From contig CANJVX010000002.1 in assembly GCA_947478405.1 (NCBI GenBank), forward strand, positions 62,001 to 126,000: a DNA stretch of 64,000 nt. Direction: 5' to 3'. Below the pieces are notes generated by a model. It saw only the letters and a list, made by a program, of their open reading frames with translations, had not been told where the DNA came from and made no database searches. Below are positions 17,083 to 26,395 of the stretch, one piece after another. This DNA comes from Beijerinckiaceae bacterium. Lineage in GTDB: Bacteria; Pseudomonadota; Alphaproteobacteria; Rhizobiales; Beijerinckiaceae. Every line of letters starts with the position of its first letter. Within the stretch, counting starts at the first letter, position 1. A program made the position numbers and the translations under genes.

Positions 17083-18531
17083 ATGAGAGCGACAGATGGC
17101 CAGCCCCTGCCCCATCGCGAAACGCTGGTCATTGTTTTTGGCGTCCTGCTCTCGGTCTTTCTGGGCGCCATCTCGCAAAGCATTACGGCGAGCGCATTGC
17201 CAACCATCGGCCAGGCACTCGGTGCCACCGGCGATCTCTCTTGGGTGATCACGGCCTATCTGCTGACGCAGACAGCCGCCACGCCGCTGTTTGGCAAATT
17301 CTCCGACACGCATGGGCGCAGCACCGCGATGCAGATTGCGCTCAGCGTTTTCGTCATCGGCTCGATCGCCTGCGCGCTGGTGCCCAATCTTGCTACATTG
17401 GTCGCGGCCCGCGCGCTGCAAGGCATTGCAGCTGGTGGCCTCACCGCCATTCCCATGACAGTGCTGGGCGATCTTGCACCACCCAAATACCGGGCGCGCT
17501 ATTACACTTACTTTTCGATGACTTACCTCACAGCTGGCGCGCTGGGGCCCGCACTTGGTGGTGTGTTTGCGGAATATATCCATTGGAGCGCGATTTTCTG
17601 GTTTGGCGTTCCGTTGGGCATTTTCGCCATTTTCATCACGCGAAAATTGCTGCAAAAACTGCCGCACTATCATCGGCAACACCAGCTTGATCTGGCCGGC
17701 GCCACACTGATCGTTCTGGCGAGTCTGACCTTCATGTTTGTGCTGACGGCGGGTGGCAAGACCTATGCGTGGAATTCACCACAAATCATCGGCCTTGCCT
17801 TGGCCTCACCGATTTTCTGGGTGGCCTTTATCATCCGCCAAAGACAAGCGCCCGAGCCACTGCTGCCGCTCGGCATTATCGCAAACCCCATCGTGCGCTG
17901 GGCCATCATCTCCAATGCCTTTGGCTGGGGCGCAGTGATTGGCATGAACATCTATCTGCCGATCTGGCTGCAAACCATCGGCGGCATGGGACCGGCAGAA
18001 TCTGGTATCGCTTTGATGATCCTGATGGTCATGCTCAATCTTGGCGCTTTATTCAGTGCGCAGATCACATCGCGCATCATTCATTATAAACGCCCACCGA
18101 TGATCGCGCTGGTGATTTGCATTGCGACGACTTTGTGGATGGCCTGGCATGCGCAGGGGATGTCTTTCCTCGAATTGCAGATTGTGGTCGGCCTGTTTGG
18201 CCTTTGCTTTGGTCCGGTCGCACCTGTGACATCAGTGGCGATGCAGAACACGGTGGCGCAACATCAATTGGGCACGGCTGTGGGCGCCATGGCTTTTGGC
18301 CGCGGATTGATTGTAACCTTCACCGTTGCGCTATTTGGCGTAATCGTCCTGCATGTTCTGCCCGATGCCTCGGGGGCTGGTGCAGATGCGCTAAAAAATG
18401 TGGCGCAGCGGGAGGTGGCGGTAGATGCCTTTCGTACGCTGTTTCTTGCGACAGCTGCTTTGCTCACCTTATCCTTAGCCACGCTGACGGCCATGGAAGA
18501 GCAACCCTTGAAGACGAAGCGCGCGGAATAG
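17083..18531 (+). CDS. MFS transporter, DHA2 family (EmrB/QacA-like, 14 TM)
   Basis: A 482-residue drug:proton antiporter-type transporter with about 14 membrane helices. Visible are SITASALPTIGQALGATGDL in helix 1 (normally LDxTIVNVALP, here lacking the acidic residue), FGKFSDTHGRSTAMQIALSV (loop 2-3 signature) and GALGPALGGVFAEYIHWSA (motif C), typical of DHA2 proteins. It probably exports hydrophobic compounds. The absence of the helix-1 Asp in this family motif (here SQSITASALPTI) may alter coupling. A truncated REP-like palindrome follows its stop. Confidence 0.9.
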   Translation: MRATDGQPLPHRETLVIVFGVLLSVFLGAISQSITASALPTIGQALGATGDLSWVITAYLLTQTAATPLFGKFSDTHGRSTAMQIALSVFVIGSIACALVPNLATLVAARALQGIAAGGLTAIPMTVLGDLAPPKYRARYYTYFSMTYLTAGALGPALGGVFAEYIHWSAIFWFGVPLGIFAIFITRKLLQKLPHYHRQHQLDLAGATLIVLASLTFMFVLTAGGKTYAWNSPQIIGLALASPIFWVAFIIRQRQAPEPLLPLGIIANPIVRWAIISNAFGWGAVIGMNIYLPIWLQTIGGMGPAESGIALMILMVMLNLGALFSAQITSRIIHYKRPPMIALVICIATTLWMAWHAQGMSFLELQIVVGLFGLCFGPVAPVTSVAMQNTVAQHQLGTAVGAMAFGRGLIVTFTVALFGVIVLHVLPDASGAGADALKNVAQREVAVDAFRTLFLATAALLTLSLATLTAMEEQPLKTKRAE

Positions 18532-18535
18532 AGCC

Positions 18536-18565
18536 CGTCATTGCGAGCGTAGCGAAGCAATGACG
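18536..18565. repeat. REP-like element, copy 5 (minimal palindrome)
   Basis: CGTCATTGCGAGCGTAGCG followed by AAGCAATGACGG. The loop and central region are missing. It lies between convergent genes and is probably an internal deletion derivative. Confidence 0.65.
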
Positions 18566-18566
18566 G

Positions 18567-19118
18567 TTACTTCGCCTTGCCGCGACGCAGATGCTCATCC
18601 AAGCGTGGCATGATTTCCACGAAATTGCAGGGGCGATGACGATAGTCGAGCTGTTGGGCCAGAATACCATCCCACGCATCTTTGCAAGCACCAGGCGATC
18701 CCGGCAGCACGAAAAGATAGGTCGCGCCCGCCACACCACCGGTTGCGCGCGACTGAATGGTCGATGTGCCAATCTTCTCATAAGAGAGCCGGTGGAAAAT
18801 GGCCGAAAAGCCATCCATCGTTTTTTCAAACAAAGGCACAATGGCTTCAGGCGTCACATCACGACCCGTAAAGCCGGTTCCACCCGTTGAGATGATGACA
18901 TCAATGCCCTTGTCGGCAATCCAGCCGCGCACGATTGAGCGGATCTCTTCGACATCATCCTGAACGATGGCACGCGCGGCAAGCTTGTGGCCGGCACCCT
19001 CAAGACGCGCCACCAGCGTATCGCCGGATTTATCCTCCGCCAGGGAGCGCGTATCGGAGACGGTCAGCACCGCAATCTGGAGCGGGATGAAAGGAAGGCT
19101 CTCGTCAATGCCGGGCAT
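18567..19118 (-). CDS. moaB: Molybdenum cofactor biosynthesis protein B
   Basis: A 183-residue MoaB/MogA-like protein that adenylates molybdopterin before metal insertion. It has AVLTVSDTRSLAEDKSGDTL near the N-terminus, the diagnostic STGGTGFTGRDVTPEAI in the middle, and LPGSPGACKDAWDGILAQQL near the end. The frame is open for 22 more codons upstream but those overlap the ypfJ-like gene. ATG 19118 (MPGIDESLPFIPLQ) follows that gene's stop by five bases, which suggests coupled expression. Confidence 0.93.
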   Translation of the reverse strand: MPGIDESLPFIPLQIAVLTVSDTRSLAEDKSGDTLVARLEGAGHKLAARAIVQDDVEEIRSIVRGWIADKGIDVIISTGGTGFTGRDVTPEAIVPLFEKTMDGFSAIFHRLSYEKIGTSTIQSRATGGVAGATYLFVLPGSPGACKDAWDGILAQQLDYRHRPCNFVEIMPRLDEHLRRGKAK

Positions 19119-19123
19119 GCTGC

Positions 19124-20014
19124 TTATCTCGCAAATGTATTGCAGGAATCGATGCGGCCAGATTGAAGGCCACGCTGCAGCCATTCGACGCGCTGCGCCG
19201 AAGAGCCATGAGTGAAGGAATCAGGCACGACACTGCCTCGCGCTGATTGCTGGAGGCGATCATCGCCAATGGCCTGCGCCGTGTTGATCGCCTTTTCAAT
19301 ATCGCCTTTTTCAAGGATCTGCCATTTCTTGTCGGCATTGGCAGCCCAGACACCTGCGAAACAATCCGCCATCAATTCAACACGCACGGAAATGCGATTG
19401 GCATCAATCTTGGTGCCCTGCTGCTGCGCGCGTTGCGCGCGCGCCAGAATGCCAAGTTGATTTTCAACATGATGGCCGACCTCATGCGCAATCACATAGG
19501 CATAAGCGAAATCCCCCCCGCCGCCGAGACGCCGCTTCATGTCATTGAAAAATGACGTATCGAGATAGATTTTTTGATCGACCGGGCAATAGAAAGGCCC
19601 CATTGCCGATTGGGCGAGGCCACAGGCGGAATTTGTGCGCCCATCAAAAATGACAAGTTTGGGGGCGACATATTTCAGTCCCTTTTGCGCGGGCAAAATC
19701 TCGCCCCACACATCTTCGGTCTGCGCGACAACGGCCGAGACAAAGCGGCCCATCTGGTCGGTGGGTGGTGTTGTTGGGCGGTTGGCGCGCGCGGGTTCGA
19801 CATATTGCGTTTGATTGCGCTGGCTGATGACTTCCGCCCCGCCAATCAAAATGCGCGGATCAATCCCTAAGGCATAGCCCAAAATGCCCAGCACGAGGAT
19901 GGTGCCGATGCCAAGCCCGCCGCCACCGAAAGGCAAACCACCACCGCTGCCCGAAAAATCTTCGCCGCGACGGTCGTCGATATTGTCAGACTGACGAAAA
20001 TCTTCCCATCTCAT
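19124..20014 (-). CDS. ypfJ: YpfJ family neutral zinc metallopeptidase
   Basis: A 296-residue membrane-anchored protease-like protein. It starts MRWEDFRQSDNIDDRRG, followed by a glycine-rich linker (residues about 20-35) and one transmembrane helix (IGTILVLGILGYALG). The catalytic domain contains the zinc motif HEVGHHVENQ (HExxH form) preceded by YAYVIAH, and a late stretch MADCFAGVWAA that supplies the third ligand region. The cellular substrate is unknown in all species I know of. It lies directly upstream of moaB (five-base gap) and 25 bases downstream of the uracil-DNA glycosylase homologue, all on one strand. Confidence 0.9.
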   Translation of the reverse strand: MRWEDFRQSDNIDDRRGEDFSGSGGGLPFGGGGLGIGTILVLGILGYALGIDPRILIGGAEVISQRNQTQYVEPARANRPTTPPTDQMGRFVSAVVAQTEDVWGEILPAQKGLKYVAPKLVIFDGRTNSACGLAQSAMGPFYCPVDQKIYLDTSFFNDMKRRLGGGGDFAYAYVIAHEVGHHVENQLGILARAQRAQQQGTKIDANRISVRVELMADCFAGVWAANADKKWQILEKGDIEKAINTAQAIGDDRLQQSARGSVVPDSFTHGSSAQRVEWLQRGLQSGRIDSCNTFAR

Positions 20015-20039
20015 TCCGGCGGCTCCGCACGCGCAGATC

Positions 20040-20933
20040 TCAAGCGAGACCTGTCTCGATCAATTTTTTCTTCAGGGCGCGCAAATCGGACCAGGCGTGT
20101 TTCTTGGTCGCTGGCGATTTGCGCAGATATTCGGGATCAAACATGGCGATGGCGGGCAACTTTTGCGAGCCGCTCACAGCAATTTCAAACCATTTGCCCC
20201 GCGCACGCGTGATCGGGTCACGCGTACCGGTCAATTGCTGCATCGGCAGTCCACCCAGAGTGGCGATGATCTGGGGCTCGGTGAGTTCGAGATAGCGCTG
20301 CAGGAAGGGCATGCAGATCGCAATTTCAGGCAAGGTCGGGGCTTTGCCACCCGCCGGCCGCCAAGGCACGACATTGACAAGATGCACATTTGCCCGGGTG
20401 AGGCCGATGGATTTCAGCATGCGATCAAAGAGAAGGCCCGAGGCACCGGCAAAGAGACGCCCCTCACGGTCATCTTCCGCACCCGGCACGCCGCCAACAA
20501 ACATGACTTTGGCGTCAGGTGAGCCTTCGGCAAACACCAGATGGGTGGCCGTGCGTCGCAGATGGCAGCCATCGAATTGGTTGAGCGCCTCTTTCAGCGC
20601 CTCGAGCGAAGTGGCAGCGGCAGCTGCCGCACGCGCGGCTGCCAGAGCCTCATCGGGCGGCATGGCGCCTTCGGGGGCAGCGGCACGGACCGGCAAGGGC
20701 GTGGGCTCACGCGACATGCCCGGCGCGATGCGCAGGCCACGGGGTGCATCCGGATCAGTTTGCGGGGCGGCAGCGGCGGCTATGGCCTTGGCGGAGCTTT
20801 CGGCAAAATGGTCGCGCGGCAGCTCGCCGACTGCCAGATCAACGCCCATTTCGGCATACCAGCGCAGAATGGCGACGAGTTCGGCCTCGCTCGCCCCTGC
20901 CATCATGTCGGAATTGTTGAGATCTTCTGCCAT
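20040..20933 (-). CDS. Family 4-type uracil-DNA glycosylase homologue with altered active-site motifs
   Basis: A 297-residue protein. Residues 1-110 are a variable Ala/Pro-rich extension; residues about 115-297 match the alphaproteobacterial family 4-like uracil-DNA glycosylase fold (FDGCHLRRTATHLVFAEGSP, GRLFAGASGLLFDRML, VNVVPWRPAGGKAPTLPE, TRARGKWFEIAVSG). However, motif A, normally GEAPG, reads GGVPG (Gly148 replaces Glu). Motif B, normally HPAYLLR, reads DPEYLRK (Asp266 replaces His). Only one N-terminal cysteine and one in AICMPFL remain of the four iron-sulfur ligands. The fold assignment is firm; activity on uracil is doubtful. Neighbours are ypfJ-moaB downstream and the divergent ETF-QO gene. 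Confidence 0.85.
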   Translation of the reverse strand: MAEDLNNSDMMAGASEAELVAILRWYAEMGVDLAVGELPRDHFAESSAKAIAAAAAPQTDPDAPRGLRIAPGMSREPTPLPVRAAAPEGAMPPDEALAAARAAAAAATSLEALKEALNQFDGCHLRRTATHLVFAEGSPDAKVMFVGGVPGAEDDREGRLFAGASGLLFDRMLKSIGLTRANVHLVNVVPWRPAGGKAPTLPEIAICMPFLQRYLELTEPQIIATLGGLPMQQLTGTRDPITRARGKWFEIAVSGSQKLPAIAMFDPEYLRKSPATKKHAWSDLRALKKKLIETGLA

Positions 20934-21002
20934 GCCCTGTTTCTAGCACCTTCAGCCTGGTTGCGCGACGCTCTGCGGTGATTACAAGTGACCTGACTCG
21001 CA

Positions 21003-21160
21003 CCTTATCCCCCTCCCCCTTGCGGGGAGGGGTTAGGGGTGGGGGTCTCGCAATCTAGAATTTTTCGCTTATCGCTCTGAGCTGCCAAGCTTGCGCGACC
21101 CCCACCCCGACCGGCTTCGCCGGATCGACCCTCCCCACAGGGGGAGCGTTGGGGTCCGCG
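21003..21160. repeat. GC-rich palindromic repeat pair (family 2)
   Basis: Two copies in opposite orientation: CCCCCTTGCGGGGAGGGG with GGGGTGGGGGTCTCGC, then GCGCGACCCCCACCCC with CCGGCTTCGCCGG and CCTCCCCACAGGGGGAGC. They fill the divergent gap before the ETF-QO gene, so any promoter for that gene lies within or next to them. Confidence 0.7.
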
Positions 21161-21177
21161 AATTGAGGAGAATGGAA

Positions 21178-22854
21178 ATGGCCGAGCCTGCCGAATTGCC
21201 GCCGCGCGAAGGTATGGATTTCGATGTGGTGATTGTGGGAGCGGGGCCCGCGGGTCTGGCCGCTGCCATCCGTGTGAAACAGCTTGATCCCGACCTGACG
21301 GTTGTGGTGGTCGAAAAGGGCTCGGAAGTCGGCGCCCATATTTTATCGGGCGCGGTGATTGACCCGCTCGGCCTCGACAAGCTCCTGCCCGAATGGCGCC
21401 ACGACGACAGCCGCCCGCTGACAACAGAAGTCACCGAAGATCGTTTTTATCTGCTCGGGCCATCGGGGGGCATTCGCCTGCCCAATATGCTGATGCCGCC
21501 CTTGATGAACAATCATGGCAATTTCGTCGGCTCGCTCGCCAATGTCGCGCGCTATCTTGCCACCAAGGCGGAGGAACTTGGCGTTGAAATTTATCCGGGC
21601 TTTGCCGCGTCCGAACTTTTATTCGACGAGTTTAATCACGTGGTCGGTATTGCCACCGGTGACATGGGCGTGTCACGCGAAGGCGGGATCAAGGACGGTT
21701 TCACGCGCGGCATGGAATTGCGCGGCAAATATACATTTCTTGCCGAAGGTGTACGCGGGTCGCTCGCGAAACGTGCGATTGCGCGCTACCAGCTTAATCG
21801 TGGGCGCGAGCCCGCCAAATACGGCATCGGTCTGAAAGAACTCTGGCAGATCGATCCGGCCAAGCATCAGCCGGGCTTGGTGACCCATTCGTTCGGTTGG
21901 CCACTTGATTCCAAAACGGGTGGTGGTTCCTTCCTCTATCATCTGGAAGATGGGCTCGTGTCGGTCGGTTTTGTCGTGCATCTCAATTATGAGAATCCGA
22001 CGCTCTCGCCCTTCGATGAATTCCAGCGCTTCAAGACACACCCGACGATTGCCCCGACATTTGAAGGCGGCAAGCGCATTGCTTATGGCGCACGCGCCAT
22101 CACAGAAGGTGGCTGGCAATCGGTGCCAAAACTCGTGTTCCCGGGCGGCGCGCTGATTGGGTGCGCGGCGGGCTTCGTCAATGTGCCACGCATCAAAGGG
22201 TCGCATAATGCGATCCTCTCGGGCATGCAGGCCGCTGAACAGGCGGTTGTGGCCATCCAACAAGGTCGCGCCCACGACACACTTGACACCTATGAAGATG
22301 AATGGCGCCGTTCTGAGATCGGGCGCGATCTTTATCCCGTGCGCAATGTGAAGCCGCTTTGGTCGAAATTCGGCACCTATCTGGGCATTGCTTTGGGCGG
22401 CCTCGATATGTGGTGCAACACTTTGTTCAAGTGGTCACCCTTTGGTACAATGAAACACGGCAAGCCCGATCATGCGACGCTCAAGCCGCTCGCAGCGGTG
22501 ACGCCGATTGTCTATCCCAAGCCGGACGGAAAAATTTCCTTCGACAAATTGTCGTCTGTGTTTTTGTCCTCAACCAATCACGAGGAAGACCAGCCTGTGC
22601 ATTTGCAGCTGAAAAATGCTGACGTGCCGGTGCGCGATAATCTGCCCACATATGGCGAGCCGGCGCGATTATATTGCCCGGCGGGTGTGTATGAGATTGT
22701 CTATGGCGATGAAGCGACCAAGAAAGATCCCCGCTTCGTGATCAATGCGCAAAATTGCGTCCATTGCAAAACCTGCGACATCAAAGACCCAGCGCAAAAT
22801 ATCAATTGGCTGACGCCTGAAGGCGGCGGCGGGCCGAATTATCCGAATATGTGA
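21178..22854 (+). CDS. Electron transfer flavoprotein-ubiquinone oxidoreductase
   Basis: A 558-residue inner-membrane-associated flavo-iron-sulfur enzyme that moves electrons from reduced ETF (fatty acid and amino acid oxidation) to ubiquinone. The FAD motif VVIVGAGPAGLAAAIRV is near residue 17, the quinone-binding region follows, and the C-terminal [4Fe-4S] domain has YCPAGVYE and NCVHCKTCDIKDPAQNI. The ending EGGGGPNYPNM is typical. ATG 21178 is preferred because GAGGAG lies seven bases upstream; the ATG at 21172 is too close. The frame is open further upstream only through repeat sequence. It may accept electrons from pathways involving the crotonase/SDR pair, but that is inference. Confidence 0.95.
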   Translation: MAEPAELPPREGMDFDVVIVGAGPAGLAAAIRVKQLDPDLTVVVVEKGSEVGAHILSGAVIDPLGLDKLLPEWRHDDSRPLTTEVTEDRFYLLGPSGGIRLPNMLMPPLMNNHGNFVGSLANVARYLATKAEELGVEIYPGFAASELLFDEFNHVVGIATGDMGVSREGGIKDGFTRGMELRGKYTFLAEGVRGSLAKRAIARYQLNRGREPAKYGIGLKELWQIDPAKHQPGLVTHSFGWPLDSKTGGGSFLYHLEDGLVSVGFVVHLNYENPTLSPFDEFQRFKTHPTIAPTFEGGKRIAYGARAITEGGWQSVPKLVFPGGALIGCAAGFVNVPRIKGSHNAILSGMQAAEQAVVAIQQGRAHDTLDTYEDEWRRSEIGRDLYPVRNVKPLWSKFGTYLGIALGGLDMWCNTLFKWSPFGTMKHGKPDHATLKPLAAVTPIVYPKPDGKISFDKLSSVFLSSTNHEEDQPVHLQLKNADVPVRDNLPTYGEPARLYCPAGVYEIVYGDEATKKDPRFVINAQNCVHCKTCDIKDPAQNINWLTPEGGGGPNYPNM

Positions 22855-22898
22855 GGGGTGTGGCGCTCGCAATGACAGCGCAGAAGGACGAGTGTGGA

Positions 22899-23420
22899 CT
22901 AATCCACCCGTCGTCCCCGCGCGCGGAGTGTCACTTGTGGTTTGATCTGGCGCAGCAAGGACGCAAAATTCTGTGCGCCTGTTTCCACCATACGGCTGCG
23001 TGTGCTGATCATGCCCACTGCTGGCGACAGAACCGGCACGAGCGTGGGCCAGAATGTTTCTGGCTTTTGCCGCATCAAAGCGCCACGCTCTCCAGCACCC
23101 GAGCGGCCAAGAAAATCGCCGATCTCTTCGATAAAGCCCGCCTCCGGCGCATAACCAGCGCGCAACACAAAGACATGTGGCCCGCGCACAAGTTTCAAGC
23201 CTTGGCCGATCACATCACTCACCGCGACACTTTCTGAAAATTCGCAGCCCGCATGATCGGCAATCGATGCGAGATCCTGTCCCGCGAGACCCGCAATGGC
23301 GAGATCGCGCACGAGCCCCTCGATGGCCGCCGGTACAAGGGCGGCCAGAGTGCGCACCAAGGCATCCGGCGACACCGGCGCACGGTCTCCATCAGCAGCA
23401 AGGATCAGGGCGGACAACAT
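22899..23420 (-). CDS. Short glycosyltransferase family 2-like protein (GT-A start only)
   Basis: A 173-residue protein. It opens MLSALILAADGDRAPVSPDA, has LVRTLAALVPAAIEGLVRDL and SIADHAGCEF, and resembles the first strand-helix unit of GT-A glycosyltransferases found in Hyphomicrobiales. The acidic DxD metal motif and acceptor-binding half are absent. Later residues (FVLRAGYAPEAGFIEEIGDF, TLVPVLSPAVGMIST) suit a degenerate core with a Arg/Lys-rich tail. It may be a nucleotide-sugar-fold protein with another role, or a decayed enzyme. No signal peptide is present. Codon use is like its neighbours, so it is probably expressed. Confidence 0.6.
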   Translation of the reverse strand: MLSALILAADGDRAPVSPDALVRTLAALVPAAIEGLVRDLAIAGLAGQDLASIADHAGCEFSESVAVSDVIGQGLKLVRGPHVFVLRAGYAPEAGFIEEIGDFLGRSGAGERGALMRQKPETFWPTLVPVLSPAVGMISTRSRMVETGAQNFASLLRQIKPQVTLRARGRRVD

Positions 23421-23488
23421 CAGCCTTGGTTAGCATTGACCAGAAACCATGGCGAGAGACCGACCTGCCCGTTTTGGCAGCAAGCCGC

Positions 23489-23520
23489 TTGACTCTTAAT
23501 TTTTTGTTCACTATTTGTTC
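23489..23520 (+). promoter_or_regulatory. Candidate promoter with LexA-type SOS box
   Basis: TTGACT at 23489-23494 resembles a -35 element. GTTC-N7-GTTC at 23506-23520 matches the alphaproteobacterial LexA operator and would overlap the -10 region. It lies between the GT-like gene (minus) and the VOC gene (plus), so either could be the target. Confidence 0.5.
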
Positions 23521-23640
23521 TATCATGCGCGCGCCCAATCCCCGTCATGGCCCGCACAAGATTGATCAACGATCCTTTCTCCAAGCTACGGCGCACATCT
23601 TTTTCACTTTTTCGCCTTTTCACTTTGTGGAGTTCCGGCC

Positions 23641-24090
23641 ATGCGTCTGTTTCCCGGCCTGTCATCGCTGACGCTTGGTGTCAGCTCATTGCCTGAGGCC
23701 ACGGCCTTTTATGAAAAGCTTGGCTGGAAACGCCTGCCAGAGGAAAGTTCGGCCGCCGCCAGCGTTTTTATTCTCAACAATGTCCTGCTCATCCTGCGTC
23801 TCGATATACTGATGCAGCGCGATCTCAATGCGGGCGATGTCCGCGATCCGCTGGCTGCTTACGGCCAGAATTATGGCGATGCGCCATCGGTGGCGGCCGC
23901 GGTGGATCGGGCGCGCGAGGCGGGCGCCACGATTTTGCGCGAAGCAGGGCCCGAAGCATTTGCCAAGCGCAAGCCCGGTGAGGATGGCGCGCGCGGTGTC
24001 TTTTCTGATCCCGACGGGCACTTGTGGGACATGGTCTATGATCCTCGCCTGATCCCCGCAGCCGATGGCTCGGTGCGTCTGCGCGACTGA
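23641..24090 (+). CDS. VOC family (glyoxalase/bleomycin-resistance fold) protein
   Basis: A 149-residue protein of the vicinal oxygen chelate superfamily. The first beta-alpha-beta-beta-beta module starts [20 protein letters not shown], and the second ends with [17 protein letters not shown], the usual FxDPDGHxWE-like signature. Members bind metals and act as glyoxalases, dioxygenases or resistance proteins; the substrate is not known. Its ATG is preceded by GTGGAG. The next gene (rnhB) starts about 30 bases later. A candidate LexA box about 120 bases upstream would make it damage-inducible if functional. Confidence 0.85.
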   Translation: MRLFPGLSSLTLGVSSLPEATAFYEKLGWKRLPEESSAAASVFILNNVLLILRLDILMQRDLNAGDVRDPLAAYGQNYGDAPSVAAAVDRAREAGATILREAGPEAFAKRKPGEDGARGVFSDPDGHLWDMVYDPRLIPAADGSVRLRD

Positions 24091-24118
24091 GCCACCGCTT
24101 TACAGCGCCGCCAGCGCC

Positions 24119-24745
24119 ATGCAGAAAGTGGGCATGGCGCATTTTCGCATCGAACGTGGCTATTTTCGCGAAGGCCGCTGGCCCGTCGCTGGCATTGACG
24201 AGGCTGGGCGGGGCCCTCTCGCGGGCCCTGTCGCAGTAGCGGCCGTCATTCTGGATCCCGAAAATCTGCCGCGCGGCTTGGATGATTCCAAAGCACTCTC
24301 ACTCAGCGCGCGTGAGCGGCTGTATGAGATCATCATACAGAAGGCGCTGGCCGTTTCCGTGGCGCTGGCTTCAGCGCGCGAGATTGATCAGATCAACATT
24401 GGCCAGGCCACGCTGCAAGCGATGAGCCGCGCGGCCAAAAGCCTGTCGCTAATGCCGGCACATGTGCTTGTTGATGGCAGGGATGTACCCAAGGGCCTGC
24501 CCTGCACGGGCGAGGCCATTGTGAAAGGCGATGCGAAAAGCTTTTCCATTGCCGCCGCCTCCATCATCGCCAAAGTCACGCGCGACCGGTTGATGACGCG
24601 CCTCGGGCAGCGCTATCAAGCCTACGGGTTTGAAACCCATGCTGGCTATGGGACCAAGGCGCATCTGGCGGCGATTGAAGCCCATGGGCCCTGCCCCTAT
24701 CACCGCTTCAGCTTCTCGCCGCTCAAGCCCGATCTCTTCGACTGA
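24119..24745 (+). CDS. rnhB: Ribonuclease HII
   Basis: Cleaves RNA in RNA-DNA hybrids, including single ribonucleotides embedded in DNA. The protein has the first catalytic motif [20 protein letters not shown] near residue 22, [24 protein letters not shown] and the [13 protein letters not shown] region, ending with the HRFSFSPLK tail typical of the family. The start is uncertain: ATG 24119 is the first one after the VOC gene stop, and ATG 24134 (MAHFRIERG) is also plausible, giving 208 or 203 residues. Its position before ccrM is conserved in alphaproteobacteria. Confidence 0.94.
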   Translation: MQKVGMAHFRIERGYFREGRWPVAGIDEAGRGPLAGPVAVAAVILDPENLPRGLDDSKALSLSARERLYEIIIQKALAVSVALASAREIDQINIGQATLQAMSRAAKSLSLMPAHVLVDGRDVPKGLPCTGEAIVKGDAKSFSIAAASIIAKVTRDRLMTRLGQRYQAYGFETHAGYGTKAHLAAIEAHGPCPYHRFSFSPLKPDLFD

Positions 24746-24757
24746 ACTTTACGGATA

Positions 24758-26051
<1,294 letters not shown>

Positions 26052-26291
26052 TCAATCGAATTCTATTGTGAGGCCTTCCGTTTCGGCAGCCTCTTCGAGG
26101 GCTTCCAGAATGGTGGTGAGATCGTCGAGTGCGATCTCGGTGCCATCGGCATAATGCGTGACGCCATCAAGTTCGATTAGCGCATCCGCTTCGTCGCTTT
26201 CATAAAAGGACACATCCAGCACGCGCCCGCGATGCTCGACGTGCACACCTGTGTCGGTGAAGGTGACCGATGGACCTTTACGCTTTATCAT
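26052..26291 (-). CDS. Small very acidic hypothetical protein convergent with ccrM
   Basis: I do not recognise this 79-residue protein with certainty. By eye it has about 20 Asp/Glu against 5 Lys/Arg, and the last 25 or so residues (around LDDLTTILEALEEAAETEG) are an acidic helix with no basic residue. The first half alternates like beta strands (PSVTFTDTGVHVEHRGRVLD). No signal or membrane segment is seen. Its TCA stop complement directly abuts the ccrM TGA (TGATCA), with no spacer. It lies upstream of mutY on the same strand, but a REP-like element separates them. Such acidity could mimic nucleic acid, but that is speculation. Confidence 0.65.
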   Translation of the reverse strand: MIKRKGPSVTFTDTGVHVEHRGRVLDVSFYESDEADALIELDGVTHYADGTEIALDDLTTILEALEEAAETEGLTIEFD

Positions 26292-26307
26292 TCTGCAACC
26301 CCTCCCT

Positions 26308-26392
26308 CGTCATTGCGAGGAGCAAATCGACGAAGCAATCCGGAAGGCCACGCGCGAGAATTCCGGATTGCTTCGCTACGCTCGCAATGACG
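26308..26392. repeat. REP-like palindromic element, copy 6
   Basis: Left arm CGTCATTGCGAGGAGCAAATC to CAATCCGG, right arm CCGGATTGCTTCGC to GCTCGCAATGACG. It lies between mutY and the small acidic gene. Confidence 0.85.
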
Positions 26393-26395
26393 GAC

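Noticed and set aside
23525-23671. Short ORF starting MRAPNPRHGPHKI between the LexA-type box and the VOC gene
   Set aside because: It runs into the VOC gene in another frame, has no ribosome site and no recognisable feature.
26052-26291. Assignment of the small acidic protein to an immunity-protein family
   Set aside because: The resemblance is too weak to support by eye and there is no toxin gene next to it.
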